NCBI GenBank assembly: GCA_964017045.1
Contig: OZ024797.1
Span: 13,423,062 to 13,487,061 of the forward strand
DNA: 64,000 nucleotides
Origin: Omphiscola glabra
Taxonomy: Eukaryota; Mollusca; Gastropoda; Lymnaeidae
Reading direction: 5' to 3'
Shown: piece after piece, positions 1 to 9,685 of the stretch
Layout: every line of letters starts with the position of its first letter
Position numbering within the stretch: the first letter of the stretch is position 1
The notes under the pieces: generated by a model
What the model was told of the DNA's origin: nothing
The model's database searches: none
Seen by the model: only the letters and a program-made list of their open reading frames with translations
Program-made: the position numbers and the translations under genes

Positions 1-449
1 TTAACTGGACAGACGACAGTGGGGTCAGATAAGAAGGGTTCTAAAGACACTGACACCTTCTCGGATCAGATCTGCTTCAGAATGAGATACATCCGATGGG
101 GGAAAAACGAATGATCTTCTTTAGCGACACAATAGATCCATCTGGTTTGTTCTAATCTGTTACAATTGTGTGTGCACATGTAAACATCGATTATGCCGTG
201 GATTTCAGGGCCATTAAATTACAGAAATCAAAAGTATAATATGTCTGAGGAGCCCTTAGGTCCATAGCTAATTGATTGAATGGATCATCTTTAACAGTAG
301 ATTCTCGGGAACGTGTCCTTTAGGATAAAGCAAGTATGTGCAATTGTTGGTGTTCAGGTTTTGGTCTAATACTTAAGCTTGAACCTTGACCCTTGACGCA
401 CGCAAATTTACTTTCAGTGTTTAGTTCCGATTTCTGATCTTTCCTTTCG
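1..449. other. non-coding, nothing recognised
   Basis: No exon, transposon end or tandem repeat could be supported here. If the calpain gene begins upstream of the window, this is intron. Confidence 0.4.
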
Positions 450-640
450 GTTTGTTCTATACCCTGTCTGAGCTCTCCATTCTCCTTTTGCTTTCTTCTA
501 TACCCTGTCTGAGCTCTCCATTCTCCTTTTTGTTTGTTCTATATCCTGTCTGAGCTCTCCATTCTCCTCTTGGTTTGTTCTGTACCCATTCTGAGCTCTC
601 CGTTCTCCGCTTGATTTGTTCTATATCCAATCTGAAAACG
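450..640. repeat. ~41-bp minisatellite, about 5 copies
   Basis: A diverging unit built around CTGTCTGAGCTCTCCATTCT and a TTTGTTCTATA lead-in recurs about every 41 bp. The short open frame across it on the minus strand is a by-product of the repeat and not a gene. Confidence 0.85.
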
Positions 641-886
641 TAAGCAATGTTTTCTTCAGCTAACTCTAACATTGCTCTTCAACGCAATGTTTAATAAAGC
701 ACCTTGCTGAGAGCTTAGTGAGACTATGAAGATAAGAGTGAGCATAAAAAATAAAAAACCGGAACGAACCACTGAAGAAAAGTAAGTTGGTGTTGAAGTG
801 AAAACTTCTCTGTTAAGAAAAATGTCAACATATCCCCTGATGCTATTAATATTTTTGACCATTAATAAGGCAGGGAGGCATACAAT

Positions 887-1073
887 CAGGGCCAGGCCTT
901 AGGCCACTGCAATCTATGCGGCCGCAGTGGGCCCCGCACTTTCATAGGCCCCGCCCCGAATTTATTTTCTAATACAAAATCTTAATTTTCACTTATTATC
1001 TTTATTCCTACCCAGACTGGGCACCGCGCAATCCGTTTCGCATAGGGCCCCGCAATTTTTAGGGTCGGCCCTG
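887..1073. mobile_element. hAT-type MITE, 187 bp, perfect 8-bp TSD
   Basis: The element starts CAGGGCCAGGCC and ends GGGTCGGCCCTG, which are inverted termini. It is flanked on both sides by the identical octamer CATACAAT (879-886 and 1074-1081). An 8-bp target duplication with CAG...CTG ends is the hAT superfamily signature. There is no coding capacity, so it is non-autonomous. It probably lies in an intron of the calpain gene. Confidence 0.85.
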
Positions 1074-1709
1074 CATACAATCATGACTTTGCAATCATGA
1101 CTTACAATCTTGTTAGTTTCATTTTTGAAGAAATTGGAAATATACCTCCCCCCCCCCCCCTCAAGACCGAACTCAAATCTTTCGAAATGGAGATTCATTT
1201 TTATTATGAGTGAGAAATTGTGGCGGTAATAGAAACGAGAAGCATTCGGAAGTATATTTTTAAAAATTTGTGGGGTAGGCTGTAATTTAAATATAGATAG
1301 AGCCCACTGCAAAATGACATAGCAGACGATCTTAATCAATAGAATTCCTCATTTGTCATTCTGCCTTAAGTCCAACACCTCAACCCCCCCTCCCCTCCCC
1401 CCCCCCCCACACACACACTTTCTCTGAAAAGGCTGTTGAGCACTGACCATTAAAAGTGATAATTTCCCCGATGTAATCCTTCACTATCTCCAATATTGTC
1501 CACGGTCGGAGAAACAGACCGTCCACTTTGAGAAATGTTCAAACGTAAAAAAAATAATAAAATAAAAATGCTTCAGTCTGAAAGGGCAATTTGGATAAGA
1601 GAGTACTCAGGAAATATCAGAGCAATTAAGTTCTACAAATTGCTTTAACAAGTATTTCTCCAGGCAAGGTGTGACCCATTTTCTATGGCGCTGGGTTTTT
1701 TAACATATA
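1074..1709. other. non-coding with poly-C tracts
   Basis: Contains homopolymer C runs near 1148 and 1382-1408 and a short CA run, but no supportable exon. Confidence 0.4.
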
Positions 1710-1718
1710 AATGTGGTT

Positions 1719-1781
<63 letters not shown>

Positions 1782-2160
1782 CGCTCGCTCTCCTTCGTTT
1801 TCTCTGATTCTCTCGGTCACGCTTTGTGTTTCTTTCTCTAACCATCCCTCTTTCTCTTATCTCTCTTTCTCTTATCTCTCTTTCTCTTATCTCTCTTTCT
1901 CTTATCTCTCTTTCTCTTATCTCTCTTTCTCTTATCTCTCTTTCTCTTATCTCTCTTTCTCTTATCTCTCTTTCTCTTATCTCTCTTTCTCTTATCTCTC
2001 TTTCTCTTATCTCTCTTTCTCTTATCTCCAACTGCTACTTTGTGTTTTTTCTTTCTCTATGTCCTCTATTTTAACTGTCCGCCTCTCTTTCTCCCTCACA
2101 TCTCTCTTTATGTAAAGTGCCTCCCCTCTCTCTTCCCTTATCTGTCTCTCTTTCCATCTC
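1719..2160. repeat. (TC)n microsatellite and 15-bp minisatellite
   Basis: A (TC)n run (about 1724-1778) passes through a CGCT patch into about twelve near-perfect copies of the 15-mer TCTCTTTCTCTTATC (about 1850-2030), then degenerate pyrimidine-rich sequence. The long open frames on both strands (LSFSY-type and IRERE-type pentapeptides) follow from a 15-bp period and are not genes. Confidence 0.95.
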
Positions 2161-2226
2161 TCTCTTTCTCCATTAGTCTCTATGTTTCCCCTCCATTGTA
2201 TGCCTCCATTGTTCGATTCTCCCCAG

Positions 2227-2274
2227 AGCTCGGACAAAGATCGCTACCTCCACATTATTACAGCCGTAACAAAG
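2227..2274 (+). CDS. possible small upstream calpain exon (48 nt)
   Basis: A pyrimidine-rich tract ending CCCCAG precedes 48 nt that end in AAG followed by the strong donor GTAAGC. In the frame that joins the 5569 microexon (phase 1) it reads LGQRSLPPHYYSRNK with no stop, and the junction codon becomes GAG (Glu). A calpain should carry the active-site Asn motif RNPWG here. Only an RN pair is present and the PWG is absent, so either this is a divergent exon, an exon of something else, or chance splice signals next to a pyrimidine-rich array. The direct join to the 6856 exon is excluded because it creates a stop. Confidence 0.3.
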
Positions 2275-3639
2275 GTAAGCTACTCTGGACGAAATCGATT
2301 GTATCCCATCAAGTAAGAAGGAATTATTCATTAATGACACATTCCATTGTAAACACATGCAGTGCAAAGGAGGAGGCCAACACTCTGTTAATCATTGGAC
2401 GCAACCATTTCTAAGAACATACACATGACGAGGCGACGTATTGAAATAATACTGTGAATTTATCATTAACCGCCATTCGGAAATGGCTCTCTATAAAATT
2501 GATTGATGCATATTATTATTTTTAAATTACCTCCATAAAAAGTCTGGCACGTGAGAGTTAAAGAATCCCTGAACTCCAAAGGGTTAATTATTAACTCGCT
2601 TCACTCGTTACTCGGGTGGTCAATGAAAGCCAGAACGAGGCAGTGACCTGGCTGAGGAGGTTGTTCTTGTTGTGGGTTGATTAAAAAATTTTGCAAGTGA
2701 AACAGTGAACACGCACTGGTTTCGGGAGATAAGCGTTACCTCGACAACCAGTGGAAACGGTTGTTGGTAAAGGTCATGACCCTCGTTCCTCTCTCCATCA
2801 TGCGCCTGAGTGATACAGTTGTCAAAGTACTCCACACACACAAAACAAAAAAAAAATACTCTTAGATTTTATTTTTTTTTACAAATTAAAAATTGTCCCA
2901 ATTATTTAATAATGTTTTAAAGCCATAAATGCTAGCGGTTCTCAAACGCTGGCTACACATAACTGCCCCTATGAGGTACACAGAGTCAAATTCAAACAAG
3001 AGATCAAAACAGTGGTGTGTGAATTTGTCGCTGATTAGTTAAGAAAAGAACAAAGGTCTGGGGATCCCTCTCATCTATATTCTTTCTTATATCATTGAAC
3101 CTTGCTTTTAGTCTGCGTATTAATATTTTTCCCTTACGTCTAATTCAATGAAATCGTTTGACATGTCACCTTCATACCGATTCTTAGGATTCGGATTGTT
3201 CATATTTAGTAATAATACAATTATTTATCCGGCAACGTGTCTATTTATTGATTTATCTATTTTTGTGCGCTTTAAAAAAATCAATTTGTGGATCGATAAG
3301 ACGGATTGATCCTAATGTGATTGCTCTTCGATCTGTGTCTTAAACATCTTTTATATTAACTTCGCTTTTGTTCGTGTGTTTCTGGCTGGCTAAATCTTCG
3401 GACGGCTAATTGACCCACTTCCCGTCAACTTATCGAGCTGAAACTTGGCACATAGACTCGTTGCCGATGACAACACTTTCTTTCAAATTTTCAGCCCAAC
3501 CAAACCCCCCAAAAAATCAGTTTTTTTTCCTGTTTTTCATTGGGGAAGATCAAGGAAATATGATGACGCTGTTTTCACGAAATTCTTCTTTCGCCTTTTC
3601 GTCCTCGAGGAACAGCAGCCGATCTTCATCGACGTCTGT
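2275..3639. other. non-coding, nothing recognised
   Basis: AT-rich sequence between the possible exon and the LINE fragment. I see no phase-compatible calpain exon or transposon termini. Confidence 0.4.
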
Positions 3640-4050
3640 GGTTAGGACATAGGCCGCCTACAAGAGCCCTCCAGGCATCACGATCCTGAGCCAATCTCTC
3701 CAGCCTCCCCCAAGTGTGGCCAAGTTTCTTGGTATCCGCCTCCACTTCACGGCGCCAAGTGTTCCTCGGCCGGCCTCTTTTCCGTTTTCCTTGAGGGTTC
3801 CAGTTCAAGGCTTGTCTATATAATGCTGGAGGCAGGTTTCCTGAGCGTATTGCCAATCCATCTCCATCTTCTCTGGAGGATCTCTTGTTCTACAGGTTCT
3901 TGCTTTGTCCGCTGCCACAGTCTCTGGTTGCTGATTCTGTCGGGCCAGTGAATCCCGACTATCCTTCTTAAGCAGTTATTGATGAAGGACTGGATTCTCT
4001 TCATATTCCCAGCAGTGGTTCTCCATGTTTCTGCACCATACAGTAGAACC
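3640..4050 (-). pseudogene. 5'-truncated, frameshifted LINE 3' end
   Basis: Read on the minus strand, two frames carry consecutive parts of a LINE polyprotein C-terminus: first [20 protein letters not shown] and [13 protein letters not shown], then ALNWNPQGKRKRGRPRNTWR and LAQDRDAWRALVGGLC. The frame changes between them, so it is broken. These are typical post-reverse-transcriptase segments of RTE/I-like non-LTR retrotransposons. The clade cannot be fixed from this short piece. Confidence 0.85.
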
Positions 4051-4502
4051 TAATAACTCTATAAATGAGAATCTTTAATAGAAAATATCTCAATTGCGTT
4101 CGGTGAGTGATATTTACATTTGTCTTTCAGAAATAATCGGCGAAATAAATCTGCTGAGTCAAAGCGGATGGGACATTAGAATATTGATATCAAATAAAAA
4201 TCATAAAAACCTTTCTTTTTAAGGGTCGTTTATTTTTTGGAAGGGGGGGGGGGGGTACTTTTCTCCAATATTTTATTTTGTTCTCCGGGGTTGAGGAAAT
4301 ATTTCATTTAAATTTCTCTAAAAAGGTATTTGTGAATATTTAAACAGCGTCTGGTGGTCATGCGCGTTCAGTTTGCCATCATCTCTAAACAGGAGCCTAA
4401 GGCGTCTGAGGGAGGGGGAGAGATGGGTTTTAAATATTTTGAAAAATCTTCGTAAGTGCCTTCGCGTTACTTTTTTTAAGGGAGATTGGATTAAAGAAAA
4501 CA

Positions 4503-4596
4503 AGGACATGAAAACTGCTAATTAAATAGTAGTTAACAGTTCTTGAACAAGGACATGAAAACTTCTAATTAAATAGTAGTTAACAGTTCTTGGAGG
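4503..4596. repeat. 47-bp direct duplication
   Basis: A 47-bp unit beginning AACAAGGACATGAAAACT and ending TTAACAGTTCTTG occurs twice head-to-tail with one base different. It is a recent small tandem duplication in non-coding DNA. Confidence 0.85.
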
Positions 4597-4748
4597 CACC
4601 CGTTAGCCATCTGCGCCAGGCTCAGGCTTACGGGGCCGTTAAGGTAATCTGGGCCAGGATATGGGAACAGGACCAGTTCGCACTTTGTTGACCTTGCCGG
4701 CTCAAGTTCCGGTCCCTGTTAACGCAAAAAGTGCATTCATTTTTTTGT

Positions 4749-4852
4749 GTTAAACTTTGAGTGTTAAACTTTAAGTGTTAAACTTTGAGTGTTAAACTTT
4801 GAGTGTTAAACTTTGAGTGTTAACTTTGAGTGTTAAACTTTGAGTGTTAAAC
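4749..4852. repeat. 14-bp minisatellite (GTGTTAAACTTTGA)
   Basis: About seven or eight copies of GTGTTAAACTTTGA, with a one-base deletion in one copy and TTAAG for TTGAG in another. Confidence 0.9.
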
Positions 4853-5027
4853 TGTAAAACAATTTTAAAAAATAGTTCAAAATATTTACAACATATCATT
4901 CTGCTGCTAGTAAACATTCACATAAAGGTTAAGGTTAACACTGAGAAGGAAATTTTTTTTCGTATCGCAACTGTTAATACCTATACACTATATTATGTTG
5001 TACAGAGAAGTATCTCACATGCTGAGC

Positions 5028-5122
5028 TACTTTATTTATAAACATATGGTGATTGTACTTTATTTACAAACATATGGTGATGGTACTTTATTTGTAAACA
5101 TATGGTGATGGTACTTTATTTA
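5028..5122. repeat. 28-bp tandem repeat, 3 copies
   Basis: Three and a half copies of a unit with TACTTTATTT and AAACATATGGTGAT, differing by single bases. Confidence 0.85.
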
Positions 5123-5568
5123 TTATCAATTGGAGATATTAGTTTTAACATTTCAATGGTAAGAAATAAATACCAAAATATTGTTGAAATGGTGACAAAA
5201 AAAGCCGCTCTCCTTAGGTCATGTTGCAATGATTATTAATGGTGTTATTTATATTCAAGGTCCCTTTACGTTACCTCTTGAAATCCATGTTTATTTCAAT
5301 ATTCGCATGGCCTTAATGCATTTGTCGGTTAAAAATACGTGTCAACGTCGCAATAAATCGTCATCTTTAAAATGTTGCATCTGGATTATTGTCTATTGAT
5401 TAAAACATTTTTTGGTGTGTGGTTCCCCCCCCCCTCCCGCACACACACAATCGTTTTCAGCCCGGAGATGCTAAAAATGTTTTATTGATTCATTTCTGTC
5501 CCCTTAGTTCTCTATGAATGGAGGCCGCATGGAACAAATGGTTAGGTTAAAATGCCCGTATTCTTCAG

Positions 5569-5599
5569 AGCCGAAATGGCATGGACGTTTTTCGGATGG
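5569..5599 (+). CDS. calpain microexon, 31 nt
   Basis: TTCTTCAG precedes 31 nt followed by the consensus donor GTAAGT. Reading AG|CCG... gives PKWHGRFSDG once joined to the next exon, where the split codon GG+A encodes Gly. This is the conserved W-x-G-x-W-S-D stretch that follows the active-site Asn loop in calpains. The exon requires one base from the previous exon (phase 1). Confidence 0.8.
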
Positions 5600-8500
5600 G
5601 TAAGTACCAATGGTGATGTGTGTCATTTAACTAAGTCCAATATTCAAGGTTTCATTTCTGCAGCCCAACTCCCCCTTACCCCCTACTCCCCCACCAGAAC
5701 TCACCCACCTCAACTCCTGCCTCCCTACTTCCCCCCATCCCAATGCCCCCCACACACCCCAAAACAACAACTTACAACTCACCAATTTTTGAAAGTTCGC
5801 GTTTGAGTGTTGGTTATGATTTCACGTAGTTGTGACCTGATTATGACATCTGACCAATATTGTGCCCCCGTTTGCAAGAGTCCCCAGGGGTGTGCATGTA
5901 TTGAAGGGATAAACGATAAGAAACATATTTCAGCTCGATACTACCTAATGTTTCGTAAACGATACTCGCGCAGAACTTTCTGATCTATGACAAACTATAT
6001 CACTTTAGGCATAAAATATCATATGGTTCTCATTCATTGAATTTACGTTTTAAAATTCGACAAACTGTCACTTGATGAGCTTTCATTGTGCATCAATGTA
6101 CCATGCACGATCTACTGCGTGATTAAATTAAGTGGTCTAATCTGTAAATCTATTACAAGGAAGGTTATTAAACGTTTCACTCCTCTGCATCGGTGAACAG
6201 TTTAAAGTGTCTCATCCAATAGGCCACCCCATGCAGTGTCTGTAAATAACAAAAAGTTATGACGCCGGGTACTCGTTCAAGAACTCGGGTCACATGCGAG
6301 CCACACACGGGGTACATGCGAGCCACACACGGGGTACATGCGAGCCACACACGGGGCACATGCGAGCCACACACGGGGCACATGCGAGCCACACACGGGG
6401 AATATGCGAGCCACACATGGGGCACATGCGAGCCAGACACGGGGCACATGCGAGCCACACACTGGGCACATGCGAGCCACACTCGGGGCACATGCGAGCC
6501 ACAAAGGGGCACATGCGAGCCGTACACAGGGCACATGCGAGCCACACACGGGGCACATGCGAGCCACACACGGGGTTTCAACTAGGGCACATGCTAGGCA
6601 GAGGCGTGGAGCGTGATGCAGACACCGGACACATTGGAGATATAAACGAGACATTGACGGGGCACACACGGGGCACATGCGAGCCACACACGGGGCACAT
6701 GTGAGCCACACACGGGGCACATGCAAGCCACACACATGGCTCACACAAGGCACATGCGTCACACGCTTGTAGATTTAAAAACCGAGTATCCACTTCTGTC
6801 ATGTAGGTGAGCATTGCAAGTATAATAGTACTAATATAAAACCATCTCTTCCCAGAGATACGTCATCGTGGCAAAATGTGAACTCTGAGTTCATGGCCCG
6901 TCTGCAGCCCCACTCCAAGAAAGACGTGGACGAGTACTGGATGACCTACGGAGACTTCCGGTGCAACTTTGGGGGGCTCTTCGTCATCAGCTCGCCGGAA
7001 CCGTTCTACCTGGACGGTTTCAACATTCAGAGAACGTACCGGACATATAGCGACGCTGGCTTACATCATGCTGAGCCGTGGTGCGATACCGGCTACAAGA
7101 GCAGAGCACGTCGCTTCACATCGCCCAACAACAGCTTCGTCAGGGATATGGTGAAGAGGCGCACCAACAGTGACTCCGAGTGCCACACCCACGTGTACGG
7201 GGATCCGGTCAGCGCCCCGTGTTCACCGTTCAGAACTGAAACTCGGAGGTTGGAGCACGCGGACGCCGCCATGAGGAGGCGGCTGTTCGTTGCGAAGGAG
7301 CGGGACAGCAGGGCGCAGTGCTCGGTGGACGGGAAGCCGGGCGGCTCTCCCAGGCACCAGCTTGCCTCTCAGCAACTCGGTCACGACCAACAGAGTCACG
7401 TCGACGACAGCAGCTCATCAAACAAACATTTCTCCACTTCATGTTTACCGAGTCCACGACGGCGAAAATCCACCGGCGAAAAACTGAAAGATTCACCGCG
7501 GGGCGCCGACGGGAGCCCGACGGTGAAAGGTTCTCACGCCCTGAAAAAGACACCGAAAACAAACTTCATGAAAAAGCACAGCCTGGACACGACCCTCCAC
7601 GGACTTTCGTTAGCGTCGCCTCATCAGTTCACCAGCACGGACATAGGAGCCGCGTCCGTCTCGCCCACAGACCAAGATTCCTCAGTCTGGGCGTCGCCTG
7701 TTTCACCGGAAGCCAGCGTCTCCGCCGTGTCTTCGGCCTGCTCCTCTCTCGCCAACACGCCCGAGGATAGCCAGACATCTGCTGCCATGTTCACCGTGTG
7801 TCCCGCCACACCAGCCAGTCGAATCATTACCGACAGCTGTCACACGCTGACCAACGTGTCGATTCGGATGACCGCCGATGACAGCAGACGTCCGCACAGC
7901 GCCCCCAATCCATCGGGCATCAACAGGGAGCTACTGTCCGGTTCCCTGAGTTCCTTGACCCAAAGTTCTTTCCTGGCAACTAGAGGAGACTTTTTCCGGT
8001 CAGATGGGAAGTGGAAAGTCATCTTGGAACATCGTGATATCTGGAAACGTAAGGTTTATTTTTAAAAGTATCTTTATTTTGGTTATATTACATTACTCAC
8101 TGTACTTCAAAAGTAATTTTTGCCAAGTATGATTACAATATGTTGTTGTTTTTGGGTTTGTTTGATTGTTTTTTTTAAACATTTGCAAATCCACAGTTTC
8201 CCATTTTATGAGAATTGTATTTTTAAAATAAGATTATGATTTTTGTTTATTAGAGAAAAAAAGATATTCTTTCAAAATTAGTTGTTGCTGAATTTATTTT
8301 GTAGAGAAACAATGAGAAGGGGTGGGGGCAACAAAAACACTATGTTTTCAGTGTCTGTCTCTGAAGTCACTGACTGTCACTCCTTTTCTTGAATGTTTCA
8401 TCTCTTCTGTGACAGTAACTACTTCTCATTTGTGTCCCTGCTCTGTACTGCTGTCACATTCGGTGTCTGCTGTCACATTCAGTGCCTGCTGTCACATTCA

Positions 8501-9685
8501 GTGCCTGCTGTCGAATTCAGTGCCTGCTGTCGAATTCAGTGTCTGCTGTCACATTCAGTGTCTGCTGTCACATGCAGTGTCTTCTGTCACATTCAGTGTC
8601 TGCTGTCACATTCAGTGTTTTCTATCACATTCGGTGTCTGCTGTCACATTCAGTGCCTGCTGTCACATTCAGTGTCTGCTGTCACATTCAGTGCCTGCTG
8701 TCACATTCAGTGTCTGCTGTCACATTCAGTGTCTGCTGTCACATGCAGTGTCTGCTGTCACATTCAGTGTCTGCTGTCACATTCAGTGTTTTCTGTCACA
8801 TTCGGTGTCTGCTGTCACATTCAGTGCCTGCTGTCACATTCAGTGTCTGCTGTCACATTCAGAGCCTGCTGTCACATTCAGCGTCTGCTGTCACCGTCCA
8901 AAATTGTTCACTGTTCTATTAACGTTGTTCCAGGGGACACGCCAAGCGCCGACAGGACACGCCTTGACATCCACTCCAAGACCCACAGAGTTTACTTCCT
9001 GGTCACACGCCATGAACTCAAAGACCCTCTGGTGCCACCCACACTCCAGGACAAGCGTCACGTGCTCATCTCTCTGATACAGGACTACAGGCACGGGCCG
9101 TGCACGGCAAACTCCTTGCTGGTGCCCATCGGTTTTTGTCTCTACCGGGTCAGTTGAGTACCTGAACAGTTTAGGTTAGGTGACCTACATTTTAGGTTAG
9201 GTGCCCTACAATTTACATTAGGTGTCCTACATTTTAGGTTAGGTGCCCTACATTGTAGAGTAGGTGATCTACTTTTTAATTAGGTGCTATACATTTTTGA
9301 TTAGAGGCCCTACATTTAAGGTTAGGTGTCCTACATTTTAGATTAGTTGCTTTATATTTTAGATTAGGTGCCCTACATTTTAAATTAGGTGACCTACATT
9401 TTACAGTGTATTTCTCGGATGTCATGTAATAGTAACATACAATTGTACTCTCTCCGTTCCCAGACCAAACACTCTGACCGAGATGAAAAACGTCACATTT
9501 CTAAACTTGAGCTGATTGGTCAAGTCGACGGTGACCCGGACAGGAGAGAGGTCACGGCGAGGTTTGACCTTGTCCCCGGAGGTTACTTCCTCGTTCCCTA
9601 CTACCAGGCTGACCAGCATCAAGGAGAGTTCCTGCTGCGAGTCCTTTCAGAATCAGATCTGGGCCAAGTCAAGGCTGGATGGTAA
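5569..9685 (+). CDS. calpain-family cysteine protease, 3' part (gene model)
   Basis: Joined exons 5569-5599, 6856-8048, 8934-9148 and 9464-9685 are phase-consistent and keep one open frame. The microexon and the start of exon 2 give KWHGRFSDG, then SSWQNV, then DEYWMTYGDF. This is the calpain protease-core pattern W-x-G-x-W/F-S-D followed by EFWM-x-x-x-DF. After a Ser/Pro/basic insert of about 300 residues come GKWKVILEHRDIWKR and domain III: HRVYFLVTRHELK, VLISLIQDYRH, IGFCLYR, REVTARFDLVPGGYFLVPYY and GEFLLRVLSES. The catalytic Cys and His exons lie outside or are not visible, so activity cannot be judged. In view the protein stops right after domain III at TAA 9683-9685, with no penta-EF-hand or C2 region. 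A GT at 9682 could instead be a donor leading to exons I cannot see. Calpains are Ca-regulated intracellular proteases. The exact member is not assignable. Confidence 0.85.
6289..6760. repeat. 22-bp minisatellite in calpain intron
   Basis: About twenty copies of GCGAGCCACACACGGGGCAC plus AT, 22 bp in period, with a ~70-bp interruption at about 6588-6660. Because 22 is not a multiple of 3 and the unit lacks stops, it is open in all frames on both strands. It ends about 95 bp before the acceptor at 6855. Confidence 0.95.
6856..8048 (+). CDS. calpain large exon: end of protease core plus ~300-aa linker
   Basis: The acceptor is CTCTTCCCAG and the donor is GTAAGG at 8049. The first ~70 codons finish the protease core (SSWQNV, DEYWMTYGDFRCNF, LFVISSPEPF). 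From about 7090 to 7990 the sequence is low-complexity and rich in Ser, Pro, Thr, Arg and Lys, for example RRRKSTGEKLKDSPRG and VSAVSSACSSLANTPEDS, with no domain I recognise. The exon closes with GKWKVILEHRDIWK, the start of domain III. It is markedly GC- and CpG-rich compared with its AT-rich flanks. The frame starts upstream by splicing. The internal Met codons are not starts. Confidence 0.85.
8452..8895. repeat. 19-bp minisatellite in calpain intron
   Basis: About 23 copies of CTGCTGTCACATTCAGTGC/T, some with TGTTTTCT or GAATTC variants, fill half of the intron and end about 38 bp before the acceptor at 8933. The long overlapping frames here are repeat artefacts. One of them runs into the true exon. 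Confidence 0.95.
8934..9148 (+). CDS. calpain exon: domain III, first half
   Basis: Follows acceptor TTGTTCCAG. The split codon C+GG encodes Arg, and the frame gives DTPSADRTRLDIHSKTHRVY, then LISLIQDYRHGPC and VPIGFCLYR before donor GTCAGT at 9149. This corresponds to the W-R-x-G...F-x-x-NPQ-F...L-x-Q-x-x-R...IGF-x-IY course of calpain domain III. Confidence 0.85.
9160..9410. repeat. ~21-bp diverged minisatellite (TAGGTTAGGTGCCCTACAT)
   Basis: About a dozen degenerate copies of a TTTAGGTTAGGTGCCCTACAT-like unit fill most of the 315-bp intron between the two domain III exons. Confidence 0.85.
9464..9685 (+). CDS. calpain exon: domain III, second half, with stop
   Basis: Acceptor CCGTTCCCAG and a phase 0 join. 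It encodes SKLELIGQVDGDPDRREV, ARFDLVPGGYFLVPYY and GEFLLRVLSESDLGQVKAGW, then TAA. REV...PGGYFLVPYY...GEFLLRVLSE is the diagnostic end of calpain domain III. A possible donor (TG|GTAAAT at 9682) overlaps the stop codon, so termination here versus splicing onward is undecided. Confidence 0.85.
   Translation, partial: TKHSDRDEKRHISKLELIGQVDGDPDRREVTARFDLVPGGYFLVPYYQADQHQGEFLLRVLSESDLGQVKAGW

Noticed and set aside
1645..2115. Arg/Glu-rich or Ser/Leu-rich ORFs
   Set aside because: Translations of (TC)n and a 15-bp pyrimidine repeat.
6177..6814. Cys/His-rich 'zinc finger like' ORFs
   Set aside because: They are three-frame translations of the 22-bp array. Cys and His spacing just follows the repeat and no C2H2 hydrophobic pattern is present.
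8322..8925. Cys-rich secreted-type repeat protein
   Set aside because: A 19-bp repeat open in all three frames inside a calpain intron. Only the part after 8934 is true coding sequence.
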